Assembly (NCBI GenBank): GCA_014529385.2
Contig: CM043947.1
Location: 125,555,891 to 125,619,890 of the forward strand
Direction of reading: 5' to 3'
Origin: Adiantum capillus-veneris
Lineage: Eukaryota > Streptophyta > Polypodiopsida > Polypodiales > Pteridaceae
Length of the DNA stretch: 64,000 nt
The first letter of the stretch is position 1, and every line of letters starts with the position of its first letter. This document shows, piece by piece, positions 22,781-32,866 of the stretch. Under the pieces are notes generated by a model. The model did not search any database, was not told the DNA's origin, and was given only the letters and a program-made list of their open reading frames with translations. The position numbers were made by a program, and so were the translations under genes.

Positions 22781-22902
22781 TTTGATGACCATGATGCACG
22801 ATGGGCGACCTGCTGTGAACATGCATGCACACTAGGTTGTAGGGTCCTTTTGACCCTGTTGTTCCAATTGTGGAAAGATGACGGAGGAGAGGCAGTTCGG
22901 AT

Positions 22903-24314
22903 GAATTCATTTTTTCTACACCTCAGGCTGAGGAACATGTGTCTCCGTCACCAAGCTCGGTGCGTGGTTGGCGTATTCGGCGTGCCCGACGTACTCTGTG
23001 TAGTCAGTCATGTCCTCCTGCCATGCACTCTCCCTCACCCACTCATATTGCTCCACCACTGACTCCGGTAAGTAGTCCTGAGGTTTCACCGCCATCGTCC
23101 CCGCCTCCTATTGTTCGACAGCTCTTTCCAGGAGGGGATACAGTTGGGCAAGGGACTATGGAGCAACTAGTGGCGGGTGGTCAGATTAAGTATAGTCGCT
23201 TTCGAGGGATTTCAAAGTAAGACCCTGATATGCATTTGCGACAATCTAATAAAGTGTATGGATTGAATCATCCTAGCGCTGTGGTTCCTCTCCATCAACA
23301 ATCGGTGTTTGAATCCACACTTTTAGGGAAAGCTACAAAATGACTGTCAAAGTATCCTGACGATCATTTTCAAACGTATGTCAAAAGATCCAGGGCGTTC
23401 TTGCGTCAATTCAGAACGGAAAAGACGGCCCTCAACATTTGAAAAAGCTTCGACATTGCGCCAAAAGTCGTCTCCAGTGGAGGATTATGCTGCGAAGTTC
23501 CGGATGCTTTTGTAGTGGGTACCTCAGTAGGCACAACGGCCATCAACCGAGGTGTTGAATGATTATTTTCTGCGAGGACTCAATAAGGATCTCAGAACTG
23601 CTATGGCAACAGTCGATAAGGTAACCACTCCACTCGATAATGTTATTGCAAGGGTTGTTGCAGTAGGAGAGGCTTTAGAGGATACGAAATCACCAAGGAA
23701 ATCAAAGAAAAAGGATCTCAAGGAATCTCATCGTAATTCTTAGGGAAGTGGCAGTGATAGTTTGGAGTCGGAGAGTGCAGACTCAAAATCCTCAGATTCA
23801 GGCAGCAGTGGTTCGGTGAAAGAATTGGAGGAAGCACCTCGAAAAAAATCCCAGTGTCAAGGGAAAGGTGTTCCATCCGGATCTGCGGTGGTTAAGAGTC
23901 TGAAGGAGCTGTGGTGTACTCACTGCAGAATCCGGGACATGCCGCTCAAAAGTGTGAAATGAATGAGAAATGGTGTGCGATTTGCACAGCGAACACCCAT
24001 AATACAGTGGAATGTTATTACAATGGTCGTGGCCATAGGAGTCAGGATTCTTCTACATGGCAGTCTCACAACAGTCAGGACAGGGACAAGAGCCTGTGAT
24101 GGCGATGGCCCACTCTCATGCATCAGAGGCGCCTTTTCAAGGACCAGCCCGTGGACGGGGTCAAGGAGGGAGTTGTGGTCGCGAAAGAGATGGCCGAGAT
24201 CCTAATCGACCCAAGACCTGCCTTTTCTGTTTGGGAGATGGGCATTGGCAGTTGGAGTGTTCAGAAGCTATGGAATATGATAGAAAGAAATGGGAACGTG
24301 CTGCTGGAAAGTAG
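22903..24314 (+). pseudogene. gypsy-III gag with two CCHC-like motifs
   Basis: Proline/serine-rich N-terminus (SPSPTHIAPPLTPVSSPEVS), then a degenerate gag core (LKKYP-like SKYPDDHFQTYVKRSR; PSTEVLNDYFLRGLNKDL). Next is an acidic serine-rich stretch and zinc-knuckle pieces: CTHC...HAAQKC near 23920-23960 in one frame, and CLFCLGDGHWQLEC at about 24218-24260 in another. Frame changes and stops are frequent. A gag with a C-terminal knuckle directly upstream of protease is the normal gypsy arrangement. Confidence 0.75.
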
Positions 24315-24465
24315 CCGAGTGTGGCTATGGTTCATATTGAGGGGCTGGACAAATCTGGCCGGTGGTTTTACGGATTATCCGTTCTGGCAAAAATGTGGTT
24401 CCCGCCGCCAATGTTGAGCTCTCGGATTGGGAAACTCAAGATGATGTACGTAAAAAGACTGTAAC

Positions 24466-25532
24466 TTGGATGCCACATTCAGTACCACCAGTACAATCAC
24501 CAGGTCGGTGCCGTCTTTAAAAAAGAAAGAGGGGAAAGTCCGAAACAAGGCAAATACCATGGAAGAAGATAATTGGGATTCTATTTGGAAGGAGGCTCTA
24601 GAATCACCATTACAAGTACGATTGGGATTGTTGTTGAAATTGGTTCTAAATTTTTACAAAGCTTTGCTGAGTCAGAAGTTCAAAGAAATAAACGAGAGGG
24701 AAGTTGATGTTGCGGCAGCTGAAGGTGAGCGGGATGATTCGGTCGCGTTGTTGATAACTAGAATTATGGATACACACATTTCGAAGCTTTCAGTGAGATA
24801 TCATGGCACATATATCGACAAAGTTCTATTAGATGGAGGTGCGGGAGTGAATATTATTACTCAAGAGACTTGTGAGTGCTTTGGTCTTAGTGATTGGGAA
24901 CCTACACCCTTTGTAGTTTGCATGGCGGATTAGAGAAGAGTACATCTAGTAGAGTTACTCTGAGGCATTGTGCTGGATGTGGCTGGTTTGTCTTTTGCTG
25001 TTTTGTTAGTGGTGTTAAATATTGAGGATCACAATCAGGATGATCATATTATTTTGAGGAGACCATGGTTACACCAAGCCAGGGTAAAGCATAATTGGGA
25101 GGCAAATATGCTGACAGTTAAAAAGAATCGCAGGAAAGTTCGGGTGATGTTGGGAACATGCAGACAACCAGTTCAGGCAGCATGGCTTGTGATAGCGGAA
25201 ACAGTGAATATGGTGGAAGGATTGGAAGAGGATGAAGAGGTGCAATTCCTAAAGGCTAACCCGGATTTAGTTTCTCTCTATCTTGCAGATATTTTACGAT
25301 TTCGTAGGGAAAGTCTTTAGGGGATCAAGAAATGGCATCGTCAAGGGGGCAAGAAAAAGCCTTGCCTATTCCCGAACCATTGGAGGAGATTATTAGGCAA
25401 GAACGTGAGCTTGAAGCACACATGAATAAAGTAACAAGGGTGAAGGAGGATGAACTGGAGACGGTCTTTCTAGGAGCTCAAGAGGAGTCTCAGCCAGTTC
25501 ATATCAGTAAACAACTTGAGGCAAGTTTTTGA
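24466..25532 (+). pseudogene. gypsy-III protease region
   Basis: The retropepsin-like stretch VLLDGGAGVNIITQETCECF (about 24820-24880) has D-G-G in place of D-S/T-G. The C-terminal half follows across one stop as VVLNIEDHNQDDHIILRRPW (ILG-W region read as ILRRPW). Downstream to 25532 is an acidic linker leading to RT. The altered active-site triplet suggests loss of activity. Confidence 0.75.
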
Positions 25533-25539
25533 GGAGACT

Positions 25540-26418
25540 TGATTAATTTGTTGATGGAATTTAAGGATGTTTTCGCATGGGATTATGCGGATATGAAAGG
25601 ATTGGATCCAAAGTTTTATTAGCATACGATTTATTTAAAATCGGATGCAGTGTCGATGAAGCAGCATTCATATAGGATGAATCCGAATGTGGCGAAGCAA
25701 GTTAAGGTGGAAATTGATCGCTTGTTACAGGTGGGTTTTATTACCCCTATTGACAAACCATAATGGATTTCTCCTATTGTGGTGGTACCAAAGAAAACAA
25801 GCAAATTTGAATTTGTGTGGATTATAGGAAGCTGAATGTAGCTACTATTCCAGACCCTTTTCCGCTTCCATTTCTGGATTCTATTTTGGATGATGTGGCA
25901 GGGCATGAGATGTATTCTTTTCTGCATGGGTTCAATGGGTATAACCAAATTCGGATGGCTGAAGTGATCAGGCTAAAATAGCTTATATTACAGCATGGGG
26001 CGTTTTTGCATGCACAGTAATGTGGTTTGGATTATGGAATGCGCCCTCAACTTTTCAAAGGGATATGTTTCAAATTTTTGGTCCCTACTTGACAGATTTT
26101 ATGCGCATCTTTTTGGATGATCTCAGTGTCTTTGGAGCACAATTGGAGCATTTGAAGCAATTGCGGTTATGTTTTATGAAATGTAGAGAGGTGAAATTTA
26201 GTTTAAAACCTCTAAAATGTGCATTTGCAGTGCGAAGTGGGAGATTATTGGGTCATGTAATTTCTGAGGATGGCATTTCAGTGGATCCTGATAAAATAGA
26301 AAAAATTATGGAAGCACCTCCATCAGCAAATTCAAAGCAGTGTGCCATATTTTTAAGCCAAGCTCGTTGGCATCGGAGGCATTTGCGGTTTGTCGCACAC
26401 TTGGCAATACCTATTTAA
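25540..26418 (+). pseudogene. gypsy-III reverse transcriptase
   Basis: The 5' half (25540-26000) is readable only with frameshifts (EFKDVFAWDYADMKGL; KLNVATIPDPFPLPF). The 3' half is one open frame, 26020-26418: WFGLWNAPSTFQRDMFQIF, the catalytic FLDDLSVFG, and GHVISEDGISVDPDKIEKI. FLDD instead of the common YxDD is known from some plant gypsy lineages (Tat/Athila type). Confidence 0.88.
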
Positions 26419-26920
26419 TCAGGCAGCACATGCCAAAGTTTTTGAATGGACGCAAGAATGTGATTTGGCCTTTAGGAGATTAAAAATTCAGTTGTCCAAA
26501 GCTCTGACCATGATCCCTCCGAATTGGGGTCAGGATTTTCATGTTTTTGTGGATGCTTCTGACAGGGCGATTGGCAGTGTGTTGATGCAAGAACAAACTC
26601 AAGGGTGGTTTCGACATGTCTATTATGCCAGCCGACGATTATCATCCGCAGAAAAAAATTATTCAGTAACAGAAAGAGAATGTTTAGGGATGATTTACTC
26701 CATGAACAAGTTCCGTCATTATCTGTTGGGCCGGTGGTTTTTCTTTCATGTGGATCATTCGTCTCTTTTATACTTGGTGCGCCAACAGAATTTGATAGGA
26801 AGATTAGCCAGATGGGTGCTCTTGTTACAAGTATTTGATTTTGAGGTAATACATCGCCCCGGAGCCCAGCATGCGATTGCTAATTACCTGTCCCGGCTAG
26901 ATTCTGGCGGGGGTTGCTGA
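26390..26920 (+). pseudogene. gypsy-III RNase H
   Basis: Open frame of 176 residues with FHVFVDASDRAIGSVLMQE, YSVTERECLGMIYSMNKFRH and HYLLGRWFFFHVDHSSLLYL: the Asp-Glu-Asp pattern of Ty3/gypsy RNase H. It ends in the tether HRPGAQHAIANYLSRLD. It overlaps the end of the RT frame by a frame change. Confidence 0.9.
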
Positions 26921-27029
26921 TGAATTTCTGGATGCGTCTCTCTTTCTGACAGGAGTAGTTGCAGATGAGCTTCCAGTTATGCAATCATCCCGGATGATTC
27001 CCAGCATTCCATGGACCTAGCATGAGGAG

Positions 27030-28260
27030 ATGTTCCATTTTCTCAATAGTGGAGAAATGCCTTCATTTTTGTCCAGACATCAACGACGCCGGATGGCTAT
27101 TCGAAGCCAAAATTTTGAGATTGTCATGGGAAAGTTGTATTATCGCATAGTAGCGGATGTCCTGCTAAGATGTGTCCTACCACAGGAACAAGGATCTGTT
27201 CTGGAGGAGGTTCATACAGGCATTGCACGGGGTCACTTTGCAGCTTTGATCACGGTAAGGAAAGTGCTACAATCTGGATTATGGTGGCCAACGTTGTTTC
27301 AAGATGCGAGGGATTTTGTACAACATTGTGATGTGTGTCAGCGGTTGGAGCAACCTATTAATATGTCCAGAATGCCTTTACAACCAGTATTACCCTTGGA
27401 GCCTTTTCAAAAATGGGGATTGGCTTTTATTGGGCCTTTTAAATAAGTCGCAGCTAACATTAGTAGTAGGTATATCTTGACGGCCGCGGATTATGCAACT
27501 AAATGGGTGGAAGCATGGCCTTTGAAAGATAATACAACGGTTTCTGTTGTTGGGTGCTTATATAAGAATATTTTTTCCAGATATGGCTGTACTATTGAGT
27601 TGGTTAGTGATCGAGGTAGCCATTTCTTGAATAAGGTGATGGAGAGAATGTTACAATTTTATTTTGTGTTGCACAGGAAATCTTCTCCATATTACCCTTA
27701 GGCGAATGGGCAGGTAGAATCAACTAATAAGCAATTGGTTTGCATCTTGACAAAGCTAGTTAATTTGCATAGAACGGATTGGGATGTCAAACTTCCTTCC
27801 GCATTATGGACCTATCGTACAACATCTAAAGTGGTAAAAGGACTAACTCCTTTCAAATTGGCATTTGGAATGGAGGCAATTACCCCAATGGAGCATATGG
27901 TGCCGAGCTTGCGGATGCTGATTGCGGATAGGCTTCTTCCAGAAGATTCCATTGTTTATCGTTTGGATGTTTTGCAGGAATTAGATGAAGAGCGATTGCG
28001 CAGTTTTGTGGTGTTGCAAGATCTGCAATCCTGGCGGAAGAAATGGTTGGATCGCCCTAAAGCACGTCAATTTTGCGGGGCCAGTTGGTTCTTGTATTTA
28101 ATTCCCACCTTGGGAAGATGCCCGGGAAGCTAAAATCACGATGGTTTGGGCCGCTCTGGATTTTTAAGTCATGTGGGCCTACCTTCTTTTATTTGGTTGA
28201 TTTACGGGGGGAGGTGATTTCTGTTCCGGTTGTGCCGTTATTTTTCACCTACATCTATTA
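27030..28260 (+). pseudogene. gypsy-III integrase
   Basis: Three same-frame pieces (27030-27446, 27477-27701, 27735-28133) are separated by single stops, with a final frame change to 28260. Seen: the H2C2 zinc finger (HTGIARGHFA...HCDVCQ), the catalytic core (AADYATKWVEAWPLKD; LVSDRGSHFLN; YYP then ANGQVESTNKQL, giving D, D, E) and the basic C-terminal domain (WFGPLWIFKSCGPTFFYLVD). There is no chromodomain after it. Confidence 0.88.
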
Positions 28261-29720
28261 AGTGCCCCTTTGCTGTGGTACAAGAGCCGGAATCTGCCTT
28301 AATCATGATTGGGAATTCTTTAACATGCAATCTCGAAAATGTCTATGATGGTTGCGACACCATGGCACGCCCTATTTTGAGGACTCTTTGTGAGTGGTTT
28401 CATGCATGCAGTCAATACCTTATACTTTGTTCGCACTATTTGTAGGGCTTTTGCACGGCTACATTTCTACGTTCTTCTTTTCTCCTATGTGCCTTTGCCA
28501 CCATGACGGCTTCTTTGCTACAATGCATTCTGTTTACTCCGGTGCAACAACTGGCTCTCAGACGGATAGACGCATGGTTGCACAATTTGCGGTTGTGTTT
28601 CTTCGCTAACCTTGATTGGCAGGACACCATGGTCACCCACAGGCTACGGCTTTGATCGAGCACTTAGCTCATGATATAGTGCATGTCAACAATCAGCAGA
28701 TTCACTTAACAGTTGAAAGAATTTCAAGGTGCTGTTGCCTGCCTAGCAACGGCATGGCGTGCACTTCACATGTTATTCCTGATGTAGAGACAGAGCTGGA
28801 GTTTTGATTGAAAGTGAAGGGCAAATACACGTTGTCAGGGCTCACTGATGCAGCGATAAGAGATGCATATCTCTAGTTCTTGGAAGCAATTTGGTTGCAA
28901 GCCAAAACCTACACTATCTCGGCTAAAGCTTGTAATGTATTGCATTCAGCCAACTTTGGTCCAGTGGCTTGGGCAGCGATCGTCAGAGAACGATTGCTAG
29001 CAGAACTTTCAACGAGTGGTGGGGCAGATGGGGTGCAATACCCCAATGAATACTAAGGTCAGGCAACTTCTTACATTGGTGTTTCCCTTGCAGGAAGTTT
29101 TTCCTCTTGCCCTTCGCCCTTTGTGCCATTTCGAGGCTGATAGACTTCTCGCACGCAATACCACGCAGTCGGCACAGGCTCCAACTTCTAGGCTTGTTGC
29201 GGAATTGTCTCAGACCCCTACTCAAGTATTGGAGGTGGATGGTACTTCTACTATAGTGGTAGCCTCTAGTTCACAAGAGATGGCCACTGTAGGCACATCG
29301 AGCCGAAAGCGAGGATGGGAGGAAGTCCTGCTTTCCACACCACCTCCTGCTGTGACATCGTCTCTGATCAGTGGTCGATTGCCAGAGGATTCCGTAGTTG
29401 CATGTTGGTGTCGAAGAATGCAGGAGCGCACTACAACTTCCAATCCGGTCTCTGCGAGTGCGCACACTTCCTTGCAACCAGAAAACCCTGATGGTAATAG
29501 GGTAACTACAAATGCGATGGGAACTAATCCAGTCTCTCTACCTTGGGAGACGCCTACCGCAAATCCCTCAGATTGGCTCCTAGCGTGCGGAACCTTTTTG
29601 CAGTGCATGGCGGATTCCTTGCTGTCAGTTTGGCCAGCATCGACAACTAAGACATGCATCATCGAGCTCGAATTGCAGGTGGCTCCCTTGCAGGCTCGCA
29701 ACATGGAGTTGACAAGCTAG
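28261..29720 (+). pseudogene. additional open region 3' of gypsy-III integrase
   Basis: Two open stretches (28616-28807; 29016-29720, 234 residues) lie between integrase and the 3' LTR. Connecting sequence reads LKVKGKYTLSGLTDAAIRDA in frame. The longer frame is Ser/Thr/Pro-rich (SQTPTQVLEVDGTSTIVVAS) with a hydrophobic stretch near its end (ADSLLSVWPAS). I recognise no domain. Some plant gypsy lineages carry an extra 3' ORF here (env-like in Athila, unknown in Retand), so this may be the equivalent. Antisense open frames over 29222-29704 are weaker candidates. Confidence 0.45.
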
Positions 29721-30462
29721 AACTTAGCATTGGGCAGTACAGCCCGACAGCAGGCTGATGAAATGCAAACTCTAAGGGGGGGCTAATTTTGTGTCTGTTG
29801 CTTCTGTTCAATACGAACTTCTTCATTTGTGAATGCAGAATAGCCTGGCAAATTATTTAGCATCACATCCTGGTGATGTGATGATCAATATGAATGATCT
29901 AGATGCCCTAGCACTGGAAATGCAGCAGGAACTGCACATTTTTAGGAGGGGAAAATGTAGAGTTGGAGGTCAAGGCTATCCTATGAGGCGATAACACAAC
30001 AACCAACTCAACAACTCGTGGTGAACCATCCTGAGCCGCCGACTAATGATAGAGCGAGTGATTCGTTGTCTTTGTAGAGAGTGGCACAGAGTCTGTTTCT
30101 GGACGGAGACACTGGCTCATTCTTTTTCACTCAGTCTCCCGCCATGTCCACCTTTTTGGCCTGCTCTAAACAGATATTTGGCTCGGTATTACCCTATTCA
30201 TACCCCTCTTGCCCCTTTACCACATGCTCCTTAGTCAATTTCCTTGCCGTGGCAATTCATTCCAAGGGATCCTTGACCAGAGCAGCCTGAGATAGATCCA
30301 CAATTGCTGGTGGAGGTTTACAGGGCCCATCGGCAAGTTTTTTGGGGATTTGGCTACATTGACATTTTCTCCTCACCAGAGCGTGAAGAGGAGCAATGAT
30401 CGGAGCCTTCAACATGAAGAGGCTAAAACTGTGGGTTCGTGCAATCCACCATGCGTGCCAGG
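29721..30462 (+). other. gypsy-III 3' untranslated region
   Basis: Leads from the extra ORF to the 3' LTR. A purine-rich block (taggaggggaaaatgtag) near 29942-29960 resembles a polypurine tract but lies 500 bp from the LTR; nothing comparable sits at 30450. No gene seen. Confidence 0.45.
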
Positions 30463-30792
30463 TGTTATTGTATAAGCCGCACATTGCGGTCCTACAGATG
30501 TCCAGACATTGCGGACTAGGAGTTCATGTGGCTTTGGGATAGTTCTTCATGAGATATCATGGGACAAGACGAGGTTTTGCACCATTCCCGATCTGCGCTG
30601 GAGCAGCGGTGTATTTGGGAGGGCATACCAGTCTTTGTGGACATCTCTCATGTAATCAATATATCATTCTCATATAATTCTGTGTTCTGATATATATATC
30701 AATGAAGAAGACGGTGTTATGTTCCTGTGTATTGTCTTCTATTCTGTCTTCATATACCTTGTTGTTCATATAATGTAAGGAAGTGTGAGGGT
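30463..30792 (+). repeat. gypsy-III 3' LTR, left part
   Basis: It begins TGTTATTGTATAAGCCGCAC and follows the 5' LTR up to aagtgtgaggGT, where the CACTA transposon starts. The remaining 50 bp are at 38792-38841. Confidence 0.92.
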
Positions 30793-30900
30793 CACTACAA
30801 GAGGCTATTCATATTAGCGACGCTCACACAGCGACGCTCATTTTTTTTTTCCTGGCGTCGCTTTGTAAATTTGCGATGCTCATAGCGACGCCGGCTGGGC
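30793..30900. repeat. left CACTA terminus and subterminal repeats
   Basis: After the TIR, the 8-mer AGCGACGC and its complement recur (tagcgacgctc, cagcgacgctc, ggcgtcgct, atagcgacgccgg). In the En/Spm family such subterminal motifs bind TNPA. The right end carries the same motif many more times. Confidence 0.85.
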
Positions 30901-30979
30901 TAAAAAAATAACCGAGCGCGCCCAAAAACTCAGATCTCAGATCTGCGTTTTTCGGCGCCCTCAAGCAAGGAGCAGGTAA

Positions 30980-30988
30980 CGCTCTCCC

Positions 30989-31033
<45 letters not shown>

Positions 31034-31150
31034 CTTCTCCACACACACACACACACACACACGAGGAGAGGAAGGAGAGCCAGGTATGCTCCTTCCCTCT
31101 CCTCATTCTCATGTTCCCTTCCCCTCTCTCTCTCTCTCTCTCACACACAC

Positions 31151-31238
<88 letters not shown>

Positions 31239-31470
31239 AACAAAAACAAAAACGCACACACACATACATAAACAAAGAATGCACACACACATTGAGAGAG
31301 AAAAAGAGAGAGAGAGCATGCATAAACAAAAAACGCACGCATTGAGAGAGGAAAAGAGAGAGAGAACATGCATAAACAAAAAACGCACACATTGAGAGAG
31401 GAAAAGAGAGAGAAAACATGCATACGATCCAAAAAAACGCACACACATTGAGAGAGAAAGAGACAGAAAC
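30980..31470. repeat. microsatellite cluster and 50-bp minisatellite
   Basis: (CT)n 30992-31029, (CA)n 31040-31062, (CT)n 31124-31142 and (AG)n 31153-31234 (41 units). A minisatellite follows whose unit (attgagagag, then gcatgcataaacaaaaaacg) starts at 31291, 31341, 31391 and 31447, with periods 50, 50 and 56. Long antisense Ser/Leu ORFs here are repeat artefacts. Confidence 0.92.
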
Positions 31471-31659
31471 TAATTTAACGTCGTAGGAAACTAATTAAAA
31501 TTAAAAGACCTAAAGATCTAGCCGACGAGGAGTTGAACTCAAGACCTATTATTCAAGAGGGAAATGGCATAATCAATCTATCATACTTGGCATGGGTGAT
31601 AGAAAGGTTATACCATTTATCTCTTTTTATTGGCACACACATCCACACACGCGCACACA

Positions 31660-31822
31660 CACAAGAAGAAGAGAGTTATAACGTCGTAGGAAACTATCTT
31701 AAAAGACGTTAAAGATTAGGTTATATATAGACTTACATTAAATTAGATTTAGGTTTATTTTTAACTAGATTTACGTTTATTTACGCTAGATTTAGATTTA
31801 CGTTATATTAGATTAGATTTAG
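31660..31822 (+). repeat. AT-rich direct repeat, left of HIPP fragment
   Basis: From aagaagaagagagtta through taacgtcgtaggaaactat to gattagatttagg. It matches 32312-32460 with a few percent difference. A short third copy of the core acgtcgtaggaaacta lies at 31478. Confidence 0.85.
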
Positions 31823-32185
31823 GTCTCCATAGACTGCGATGCCTGCATGAAGCGGGTGAAGAAAGCCCTCAATGGAATATAGGGTATTGCTGCCTTCACT
31901 CATGGTGGGCTCCGTCGATCCAAAAGTACTGGTGAAATGTCTTCAGAAGATAGGGAAGAAGGTGGATCTTCAGGGCGGCAAGAGTCACTACATCCCCGAC
32001 ACAATGACCATCTAGACAACCTCTAGTCATTCAACAGCAACTTCAAAGTTAGTAACAAGAGCAAGAACGGTCTAAAGGGCCAATTGCTGTCGTCAGATGT
32101 GGATGGAGATGAGGCAGCGTCACCGCCGGAAGTTAACTCTCACATCTTTAGTGATGAGAATGCCAACTCTTGCCAAGTTATGTGA
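31823..32185 (+). pseudogene. captured HIPP (heavy-metal-associated isoprenylated protein) fragment inside CACTA
   Basis: Three short readable segments match a plant HIPP. The first, VSIDCDACMKRVKKALNGI (31823-31879), is the start of an HMA domain with the metal-binding CxxC (CDAC) and is ended by an in-frame TAG. The second, VDPKVLVKCLQKIGKKVDLQ (from 31914, another frame), is the second half of an HMA domain. The third (32027-32185) is an acidic tail ending SCQVM then stop, where CQVM is a CaaX-type isoprenylation box. HIPPs bind metals through HMA and attach to membranes through the CaaX lipid. Frame changes between segments may reflect introns or decay. There is no upstream start, so it is a non-coding captured piece. 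Direct repeats lie on both sides. Confidence 0.8.
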
Positions 32186-32219
32186 AAAATTATGTGTTAA
32201 ATCAGTTCTTTGTTTTTAA

Positions 32220-32284
32220 TATAACATAATTTACGTTAGATTTAGATTTATGTTATATTAGATTAGACTTAGGTTTATTTAGGT

Positions 32285-32315
<31 letters not shown>

Positions 32316-32460
32316 AGAAGAAGAGAGTTTTAACGTCGTAGGAAACTATCCCAAAAGACGTTAAAGATTAGGTTAGATGTAGACTTACGTTAAATTAGAT
32401 TTAGGTTTATTTTTAGTTAGATTTACGTTTATTTAGATTTATGCTTATTTACGTTAGATC
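32220..32460 (+). repeat. AT-rich direct repeat, right of HIPP fragment; (CA)n
   Basis: 32232-32272 repeats the tail of the left copy (ttagatttagattta...ttagattaga). (CA)n at 32290-32315 is followed by the second full copy, 32312-32460. The HIPP remnant is therefore embedded in repeated AT-rich DNA. Confidence 0.8.
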
Positions 32461-32748
32461 GAGTCCACGCAAGAATTACTTACGGTTTAGGGTTTAGAGT
32501 TAGACGAACAGTGAAAAGATCTACTGTGAAAAGATGTTAAGATGCTGTGAAGTGCTACAGCTAGAGAAGAGGCAAAGGGGTTTTGTCCACTACATGCAGT
32601 ATCATGTAGACGTGGGTGTGTAGATTTCTTGTACCCACAAATATAGGTATTGACCAATAAAGACGAGATTATAACCCGGTGGTTCTGATCTCCGTGCACC
32701 TCTAGACCGAGGTGTGTGGGGATTGGACATGACTAGAGAATGTGAGGT

Positions 32749-32750
<2 letters not shown>

Positions 32751-32801
<51 letters not shown>
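32751..32801. repeat. (AG)n microsatellite upstream of TNP2
   Basis: About 25 AG units ending 65 bp before the TNP2 start codon, probably in its 5' leader. Confidence 0.95.
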
Positions 32802-32804
<3 letters not shown>

Positions 32805-32866
32805 GACGAAGAATGCCAATAGAATATTAAATTTGTCGTCCAGGTTATAAGTTTTTTATCCTCATT

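Noticed and set aside
29222-29704. 160-residue antisense ORF in the gypsy-III 3' region
   Set aside because: Shadow of the longer plus-strand frame; the element's orientation and composition favour the plus strand.
30930-31448. Long antisense ORFs rich in Ser/Leu/Cys/Val
   Set aside because: They are microsatellite translations (CT, CA and GA tracts) in several frames at once.
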